Below, in pieces: positions 56,246-64,000 of a DNA stretch of 64,000 bases. Numbering within the stretch: the first letter of the stretch is position 1; the number at the start of each line of letters is the position of its first letter. The translations under genes and the position numbers were made by a program. The DNA comes from Colias croceus (taxonomy: Eukaryota; Arthropoda; Insecta; Lepidoptera; Pieridae). The notes below the pieces were generated by a model, which ran no database searches, was not told the origin of the DNA, and saw only the letters and a program-made list of their open reading frames with translations. The stretch covers positions 6,088,501 to 6,152,500 of the forward strand of contig NC_059547.1 of assembly GCF_905220415.1 (NCBI RefSeq). Reading direction: 5' to 3'.

Positions 56246-58276
56246 ATAGACTACAAGCCCGCATAGGAAAAAAATATGGGTCAAATGAACCACCAGGGGA
56301 CATATCTAGAACGATAGAAGAGCATAAAATAATAAGATTCATCACTATGCCGTCACTTGTAAGCTGTCCAACTGAGTGCAGATGAGAATTGAAAAGTACA
56401 GGTAGACTCGGTAAATTTTGGTCATATATTTTTGTACGGCATTCTTAACCATCGATAGATCCATTAAAAATAATAAGAAACCGCTCAGTGCCGTACAAAA
56501 ATGGTGGTCCACAAAGTCGGAATTTTTATTTAAATTCCGAGAGTTACCGAGGGTAAATTTGGTCATTTGACCATGTACGGCATCTATGTCATACTATGCC
56601 TATACTGCTTTTAATCCATTATTCCGCAACGCCGTACAAAAATCATGGGGACAAGGGGAAAAAATCGAGAGTTGCAATCCCCTCTCTTTCCCCACTCCAG
56701 GGGGTCATTTGACTAAGTACGGCTTCGGTTCCAAAACATTATCTAGCACTCAAAAGTACTATTAAAAGCAATGCCGTCAAAAAATAATTGTTCTTTTAAA
56801 TGTATACCAATAATCATCTTAATTTCATCGAATTCTTGATATAAAGAGCTGTAAGGTCATTTGACCCTGTACGGGAACTTTTTTTTAAACATGATATTGT
56901 AAAATTAAATTGTTGTATAGTATTGCCGTTCAAAAGAAACCGTTCTAAAAAAAGTTATAGAGAAATGCAAAAACAGAAATTTTGTAAAAGTTTAAACATC
57001 GTAGATTAATGAAATATAATAGTTTTCTACACTTTATTCGTTGTTTTAAATAGTATTAACATAGATAAATTAGGAAAAAACGATGCCGTACATTTTTGTG
57101 CAGACTACATCTTTTAGGCTGATGAAAGCGACGAAAGCTACAATTTTAAGGGTGCTTTATGGCCATTTGATACAGTACGGCATTAAAATATTTTTACCCA
57201 ACTACGGCAAAGCAAAAGGAGGGTTATGATTTTGACAGGTCATGTATGTATGTTCATCTATTCCCTCGTAACTTCTAAACTACTTATCAGAATTCGACAA
57301 ATGACATATCATTAGAAGCGTCTGAATTGTTCACTGGATAACCAGCGACCAGCTAGCTAAAGGCTATATGGGGTTTCACAAAATCTAATGTGGCGCTCTC
57401 TAGCGGACAAAACATACAGAGTAAAAAATAAAGTTAAGATAAATATACCGTGTTTGGTATCATTTGAAAGCGCTTTACTTGTACATTTTGAATATTACTA
57501 GCATTTGCTTGTGACTTTACCTGAATTCATGGGCTGATTGCATATAATTCACATCTTTTCGTTCATAGCTTCTTTATTAGTTCATCAATTTAACGGAGTC
57601 CATTCCACCTGACTGGTGATAACTAAACACCTCGAGCTTCTTAATATTAATGTATATTTATATTTTATTATCAAAATATAAAGCAAACATTTCGTTATAT
57701 GGATTTTTTTCTTTTTCAGATTTTTCCCCTTTGAACCAACGAAAATGTACGGCACATGAAAAAATATTATCTATGCATAAAATACTTTAAAAATAAATTT
57801 ATTTCGTGTTGTGTCAAATGACCCCCTGGAGTGGGGAAAGAGAGGGGATTACAACTCTCGATTTTTTCCCCTTGTCCCCATGATTTTTGTACGGCGTTGC
57901 GGAATAATGGATTAAAAGCAGTATAGGCATAGTATGACACAGATGCCGTACATGGTCAAATGACCAAATTTACCCCCGGTAACTCTCGGAAATTAAATAA
58001 AAATTCCGACTTTGTGGACCACCATTTTTGTACGGCACTTAGCGGTTTCTTATTATTTTTAATGGATCTATCGATGGTTAAGAATGCCGTACAAAAATAT
58101 ATGACCAAAATTTACCGAGTCTACCTGTACTTTTCAATTCTCATCTGCACTCAGTTGGACAGCTTACAAGTGACGGCATAGTGATGAATCTTATTATTTT
58201 ATGCTCTTCTATCGTTCTAGATATGTCCCCTGGTGGTTCATTTGACCCATATTTTTTCCTATGCGGGCTTGTAGTC
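56246..58276. mobile_element. 2.03-kb foldback element with internal motif array
   Basis: Long inverted arms (about 56249-56720 and 57815-58276) begin GACTACAAGCCCGCATAGG and are nearly identical. Both sides are flanked by TAATACAT (56238-56245 and 58277-58284), an 8-bp direct repeat fitting hAT- or P-type insertion. Inside, TCATTTGAC and GTACGGC words recur in both orientations, several times paired as TCATTTGACC-n2/3-GTACGGC (near 56565, 56705, 56855, 57163, and inverted at 57943). There is no transposase. The paired 73-codon ORFs at 56345-56566 and 57960-58181 are the same arm read twice. The middle (about 57230-57660) is unrelated single-copy-like sequence. Confidence 0.8.
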
Positions 58277-58284
58277 TAATACAT

Positions 58285-61200
58285 TACAATTACTTATAGG
58301 TAATGGGGCTCAATAGAGATATAAAAATACGTTTCTTCTTCATTATAGTTGCATATCACAAAAATCATAGTAATTATTATTAACTAAAAAAACTAATGAT
58401 TTTTACAGAATATATATATAAAATAAAGCTTGTTGGTGAACGTATTTTTAGTCGAAGTAGATGTTTGAGTTAGTTAAAATAGATTCTAATTATGCATGAC
58501 GAAATACTCGTTCTAACTTCTATAAGTATAAAAATACAATTTTTAAATTACTCAAATTATATATACGTTCACAATAATTATAGGCGTGGTTACGTTTTTA
58601 CTTACCGTTAAACTATACTATATGCTTGTAAACATTGGTTCAATGAGCAGATAATGTAATTTATAGAATTGCTCTGGACAACAATCTCTTTAATCACGGA
58701 AGTTATTTTTCAAACAATCTACAAAGCTTACAATATTAACGTTACTTTTATAACATAGAAAGTTGCAAAACAAATTGATCGGTGAAATGAGAGAAATCAG
58801 ATAAAAAACTCCATTAGTCACAGAAACATAGGCCGGAAAAGCGACCGTTAGCCGGTGTAAGTAATTAATTTTTTGCAATTTAATACACTTTGCAATGTTA
58901 GATGTAAAAGTATTGTATGTTATTTAATTAATAAGAAAATCGATTTAGCGGTATATGACTATAAAATATAGCGTTATACATATCTCGAACACTTTTATAA
59001 CATAGCATTTATCTTAAAAAATAATGAATCGATGTTTTGCATTTCTCACGATAAAATCACAATAAATGAATTAACATTTCTAATGTAAAGTGAATATTTC
59101 GATAAATAAATTTATCCATTTAACACCAAAAATTACGTCATTTACATTAATTCAAAGAAAATGTAGAGCCAAGGTTTGATTATATTAACGGAGAAAGTAT
59201 TTTTCAAATGTTAACGCATATACACACATACAACAGTTAAATAAATTGTGTATTTTTAATATATTTGTGATGAATTATTATTATTTTTCTTGTTGTCCAT
59301 TTCATGGACATTATATTGGAGAGGGCGCTGACTCCTGGCATACGGGTTTTCCTAGTGGGAATAAGCGACATTTTCCTACTATTAAATTAATGAACAAAAT
59401 TGTCAAAATGAATTTTATTTTTTAAAAGTAACATAAAGATCATTTTATCGTGTCAATGATATTTTAAATGTCGTCTCAAAACAACGACATAATGTGAGGT
59501 AACTAAATAAAAAGAGCTACGTTTACAACAATGATTATGTATTATTATTTTACAATATAACAACCATAGCAAGTTCAATGTCACGAAGTCGTTTGTAACC
59601 ATCGTATATACGATCAAGACACGGATGAGCATTCAATTTTCTTCCAACGACTAATTTATTCTACCCATTAAAAGAATACATGGTCACGACATCTTTAGCA
59701 ATAGAGAAAAACAGGCTTTTGTTTTGAAATAACAATCATCATCTACAACTTAGGTATCAATATTTTCCTGTAGTTGCATGTTTGTGTTCGGGGTTGGGAC
59801 AGTGGCTTTGAATCAGTGTGTAATTTGGGTCAAAAGTGCGGGCAATTCGTCGCTTTCTCAAAAAAAGTGAAGTGAAAATCTGAAACCTTTTTTGCACATA
59901 AAATTTAATTGAATTATCTTATTCGGTGACCAATGATTATAATGTGTTTATTTTAGATTAAATAGAATTAAGCCCACTTGGTATAGCTTATTATAATAAG
60001 CATCAAGTAATTTATTTATTAGCTGACTCGTGTAAAATTTTGTGTTAGCAAACTTAATCATCGTTTTACTGACCACCTGCAACTTTCATTTAATTTTAAT
60101 CCAATATTAACCAAAATGGTCCAGCCATTCTTGAGTTTAAAGTTGACATACGTTCAGCCATTAATTTTATATGTGTATGAAATATAAAATAATTCGTCAT
60201 GACATTATATTTCATCAACCACAATTATAGAAATGGTAATTGTTATTTTAATTTAATTAGGTATATATTTATCAAATTGTTATCTCTATGAGTTCAATAC
60301 CTGTACAAATGGAGCAATTACGGAAACTTGATTGCTTCGAAATTTCAGTACATTAGGGTTCTCAAATACCTAAATGAAAAAAAGGTTTTTTAATAATACA
60401 TAAATTACATAAATTATTTTTAATAATACTTTCTGTAAATAATAAACCGTTAAAGCAAGATCCCTTCAAGATCCGGATATTCGTTTTCGATTTTTTTAAA
60501 GATGCGTAGAAGATAACCTGTCGTATTTCCTTCTATCGAAAAGTAATAATTGATATCATCAAGACGGATATTCTTTTGGAATTTAGAACCAGTATTTATG
60601 ACCAAAGATTAAACTCTCTAATCATTTATCTACGTCTATATGATATCTCTAAACTTACTTTACAAAAAAAATTGTGCGTGTACTAGTGTACACACGTAAG
60701 AAGTGAAACTTCTTTATTCCGTTATTTTTCAAAAAATAATTTACTAGGTAAAATATATATTATAGGTTTAAATATGCAACTTTACAGAAATACGTCGAAT
60801 CACGCGCGGTAGGGATTAGAAAAAGATGGCGCGTAATGGAAAAATGTCACGCGTAACGAAAAAATATTACACTAAAATTTTTTTCAACCCCGATAAAGAA
60901 GTTTCACTTCAAAAAAAATAATACGTTGCGTATTGGGAACCTTCGTAATTTTTGGAACTTTAGAACTGAAAACATATAATGCCATTTTCAAGTAAAATTT
61001 AGGTATAAATAACAATTATAAGAACATTGTTTCGTGTTTTCGTGTTATTTTAAAACAAGTTAGCGAAGACATGTTGCTTACAAGGAGAATTACTATTTCT
61101 TAAAGTTATAAATTAGCTTGGTTCAGAGAAGTTGTAAGTTTCTTTTATTTTTTATTAAAGAAGTCAAAAGTTGGTTTTTTTTTTGTTATCTATTTGAATA

Positions 61201-61447
61201 ACCAAAACCTACATCGAGAATAAATAACCGTTAGAAATTAAAAAGACATTCGCCGTCAGTTGTTGTGTGAATCTGTATATTCTTACACGTGTTTTAAACT
61301 GTTTTCTACTGTTCTTCTACGTATTGGTTTTCCTTGGTTTTCCACGGAAAAACATTTTTAAACTTTAATATTTTTAACAGATGTTGTCAATTCAAGTGAA
61401 GTCAGTATTTAAAATCTAGAGAATCAGTTCAATACAGTTATATTAGC
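58285..61447. other. Intergenic region
   Basis: No gene supported. An inverted 17-mer (GAAGTGAAACTTCTTTA at 60700-60716 against 60894-60910) bounds a small MITE-like stretch that contains CACGCGCGGTAGGGATTAGA and ATGGCGCGTAATGG. Confidence 0.45.
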
Positions 61448-61619
61448 ACTAGCGGTCCGCCCCGGCTTCGCCCGTGGTACATATTAACGTTTTCTCTACA
61501 TAAGAACCATCCTCGTACTTCAAGGAATATAATAAAAAAAGAATTATCGAAATCGGTTCAGCCGTTCTCGAGTTATGGAATTACAACGAAAAGTGGCATT
61601 GATTTTTATATATTAGATT
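61448..61619 (-). repeat. Helitron-like repeat
   Basis: The copy begins ACTAGCGGTCCGCCCCGGCT and includes ACATAAGAACCATCCTCGTA and AATCGGTTCAGCCGTTCTCG, ending TATATTAGATT. It is related to 28730-28896 and to the decayed copy at 3130-3255. Confidence 0.6.
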
Positions 61620-62626
61620 AATTATTACTATTCGTCATAAGAAAAACAAATACTTTTACCTTAACTGTATATTTGAGGATATAAATGGATATGGACCCAT
61701 TTTATCATAATATTGAGCTCATATAGATATAAAATTTATAATCTAAAGTGTTTGTGGAATGTATCATTAGCGTATATATAAGAAAAAGATATCAATTTCA
61801 TCTTAGGTCATACTTAGTCTGATTATAGATCAGACTGCTAGAAGTAATACGACATAATAATATTCGAAAAATTAAGTGAGTGAATTATAGGAAAGTGTTT
61901 ATGGCACAACGAATTTGCTTGATACAATAATACTTCCAAATAAAAACAAAAAATTGCTTTAAAAAATAAATAAAACTAATACGAAATGACTTCGAGGGAC
62001 TATTATTATCAAGACAGGACGTGCGGTCAACTGTTAAGACAGTACGGTAAGGTACTTTTCATAAAAACGTAGTTTTTACTACTTTTTGTTCACGCTTCTT
62101 TGACTCGTGTACTATTTGGACGTTTGATTGATGTTTTCCTTATTAAGATAAATACATTCTCATTACGTATTTCTGTATGACTATGACATATAACTATATT
62201 AAACATCTTATATAACAATAAAGCTAATTAGGTATGTACAATGCACATTATAGTTAGTTACAACAAACACAAAAAATTTAATATATACTTGTACGTAATA
62301 TTTTAGTGTGTATCTCAATAGAGAATAATATATTTGTGCAATTTATTCTAGTCATGCATACCTAAAATAAAAATGTTAAAAGATAGAGTTCGTAATTACC
62401 ATAAAACCACAATTTTGTGATTAGGTACATAATATTTTGTTTTCATTATTGTTAATTCAAATTACTTAAATATAATATGGTCTTGTAATTTTGAGTATGA
62501 TGACTCGATGATCAAGATGACTTTAAGAGAACCATTATAGGAACTTGCAATCTAATATTGTAAATCCACACTTATTTAATCTTTGTTGTTCCAGATCCCC
62601 ACCTTTTAGACATATATAAGGCTGAA
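61620..62626. other. Upstream region of the yellow-e-type gene
   Basis: The region should hold the promoter or leader intron of the gene starting at 62627. GTTCCAG (62588-62594) could be the acceptor of a leader exon. ATATATAAGG (62611-62620) resembles a TATA box but lies too close to the ATG to serve it. Nothing else is recognised. Confidence 0.4.
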
Positions 62627-62843
62627 ATGAGTTACGGTATACAGAGGTTCTTTTTATTATCATACTGCCTGGCATGTTGCTGGCCAGGAATAAGAGCCAA
62701 AACTGGTCTGAGAATAGTACGACAATGGGCGGAGTTAGATTTCGAGTTTCCAAGCGAAGCGGTGCGACAAATAGCGGCAGAACGGCAGTTCTATGTACCT
62801 GGCAATTCAGTTCCTATCGACGTTGATGTACAATACAGACAAA
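62627..62843 (+). CDS. yellow-e: yellow-e-type exon 1
   Basis: The exon encodes residues 1-72 plus one base: signal peptide and the opening of the mature protein. The donor is CAAA|GTTAGT, the one that keeps the frame before an in-frame TAG. Confidence 0.82.
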
Positions 62844-63320
62844 GTTAGTATGGTTTAATTTTGCAAGGTTTTTTTACAGATAATGCAAATGATGTAATTT
62901 AAGTACTTCACCTTATAGACGATAAGAAGAATTCGTTTGCAGGAGGGCATTACATTTTATATGGTATCGAGCTTTCGCATTGGAATTTACATTTTTAATA
63001 TAATTGTGCGGTTTGGCTTAGTGTCTGGCTCGAAGACTAAAAAATTGAATAGCTCTATGGTAGAGCGAAATTCTTCGGCTGGTGAAATACCGCAATGATT
63101 AGATATGTAGGTACGTATTTATTCATAAATAATTTTGTTTTATACTTCAGGTCCAGAGAAATCAAGAATATTCGTAACGCTACCTCGGTTCGATGTCGGT
63201 CGGCCCGTCACACTCGGCGTGGTTGCTGAAGACGGTCGAATCCGTGGATATCCAGATTATTCCTGGCACGACAATCAAGGAATCAACTGTGATGGCCTCA
63301 CATCCGTATTCAGAGTGGCT
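62627..63320 (+). CDS. yellow-e: yellow-e-type gene, first two exons (continues beyond window)
   Basis: Exons are 62627-62843 and 63151-63320, joined in phase 1 to give the first 129 residues. The signal peptide is about residues 1-24 (MSYGIQRFFLLSYCLACC). It is followed by VRQWAELDFEFPSEAVRQ and GNSVPIDVDVQY, a hallmark of the yellow-e branch, then IFVTLPRFDVGRPVTLG, YPDYSWH and CDGLTSVFRVA. Exon 2 ends at donor GCT|GTATGT, after which the MRJP domain should continue to the right. Yellow-e takes part in larval and cuticle pigmentation in silkworm. Subfamily confidence is moderate because only the N-terminal third is visible. Confidence 0.85.
63151..63320 (+). CDS. yellow-e: yellow-e-type exon 2
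   Basis: The exon encodes residues 73-129 after acceptor ACTTCAG, with IFVTLPRFDVGRP and YPDYSWHDNQGINCDG. It ends in phase 0. Confidence 0.87.
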
Positions 63321-63923
63321 GTATGTACTCACAGCGTTATACATTAATAATACGAATAATGATAAAAAATCTAAGCTATCTAATCTATCTACTTCCTAAC
63401 AAAGATTATGTTTTGATTTTAATCTTCAAAGATTTTTTTGCTTACCCTTTAGAATTAATATTTGCAACTCATAATATGGTTTTTCTGTACTTGTCAATGT
63501 TTGTTCTCAATGCTTCACAAATACTTGGAAACTACACTTTAAATTTTTCTTCACCTTAAATGACTAAGAGTCAATAACCTCTAGTGGGCAATAAGTTCTA
63601 ACGAAAAATCAATATTTTGTGTAAATATTACTTTGATTATGGGTTTATTTTTAAAAACATCGTTGTGGGTAACAAAAATTTATTTGAACTAACATTTAAA
63701 ATAAGAACTAGGAAATGAAACCAGTTTTTTCGCGAGAGCAGTTTTGAATTTTCGTGTGTTTTAAAATTAACCTATTGAAATGCTCATAGCTAGACTGTTC
63801 TTTACGTAGAGTTAATAGCGCGAAATATACGAGTATGTTTTCAAAAAAATCACTAGTAAATTTGGTTTAATATGAATAAGAAACTATAACATATATAATG
63901 TTATAGTTATACATATATAGGTA
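63321..63923. other. yellow-e-type intron 2, visible part
   Basis: AT-rich intron sequence; open frames here are read-through of exon 2 or chance. Confidence 0.5.
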
Positions 63924-64000
63924 ACTAGCTTTCCGCCCGCGGCTTCACCCGCGTTTTCAAAGAAAAACCCGTTCCCGTAGGATTTTCGGGATAAAACCTA
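63924..64000 (-). repeat. Helitron-like copy cut by the window edge
   Basis: The copy begins ACTAGCTTTCCGCCCGCGGC, the reverse of the GC-rich CTAGT terminus, and contains TCGGGATAAAACC. The remainder lies outside the window. Confidence 0.6.

Noticed and set aside
56345..58181. Two near-identical 73-codon ORFs on opposite strands
   Set aside because: They are the same inverted-repeat arm read twice; no family and part of a mobile element.
62611..62620. TATA box for the yellow-e-type gene
   Set aside because: Only about 7-15 bp from the ATG, so a start site about 30 bp downstream would lie inside the coding region.

Overview
The window is nuclear DNA from a moth or butterfly (Lepidoptera). 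It is very AT-rich, its genes are split into many short exons with GT-AG introns, and it carries repeat families I recognise as typical of Lepidoptera: Helitron-like copies with TC...CTAGT ends and embedded CAGA/CTGT microsatellites, MITEs with AACCGACTTC ends, a tRNA-Gly-like SINE, and mariners. No species is assigned. Family names rest on motif recognition in translated sequence; no database search was run.

Layout. (1) 207-11426, plus strand: the C-terminal 12 exons of a USP31/USP43-type ubiquitin-specific protease, whose first exons lie left of the window. Its introns are full of transposons, including a 2.7-kb inverted-repeat element at 5586-8288 and a nest of MITEs at 4935-5385. (2) 14567-21584, minus strand: a complete five-exon yellow/MRJP-family gene, most like yellow-g, with an apparently intact mariner in its first intron. 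(3) 21585-34715: intergenic, holding Helitron-like copies (two arranged in tandem), a possible 5' non-coding exon, and a 3.27-kb DNA transposon (29953-33220) with a chain of small symmetric-phase exons and an unusual perfect hairpin across a splice donor. (4) 34716-45918, plus strand: a second complete yellow-family gene of seven exons (412 aa), with a decayed mariner in intron 2. (5) 45919-62626: gene-poor, with Helitron-like copies, a 5'-truncated LINE with a 28-A tail, and a 2.03-kb foldback element (56246-58276) carrying an internal array of a bipartite motif. (6) 62627-63320, plus strand: the first two exons of a yellow-e-type gene that runs off the right edge.

The three yellow genes form part of a yellow cluster. 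All three start with a signal peptide, so their products are probably secreted; family members act in cuticle pigmentation and eggshell or cuticle hardening. The USP is an unrelated intracellular deubiquitinase whose 3' end converges on that of the yellow-g-like gene. No bacterial genes, CRISPR array, rRNA or functional tRNA was seen. The most unusual material is in the mobile elements, chiefly 56246-58276 and 29953-33220.
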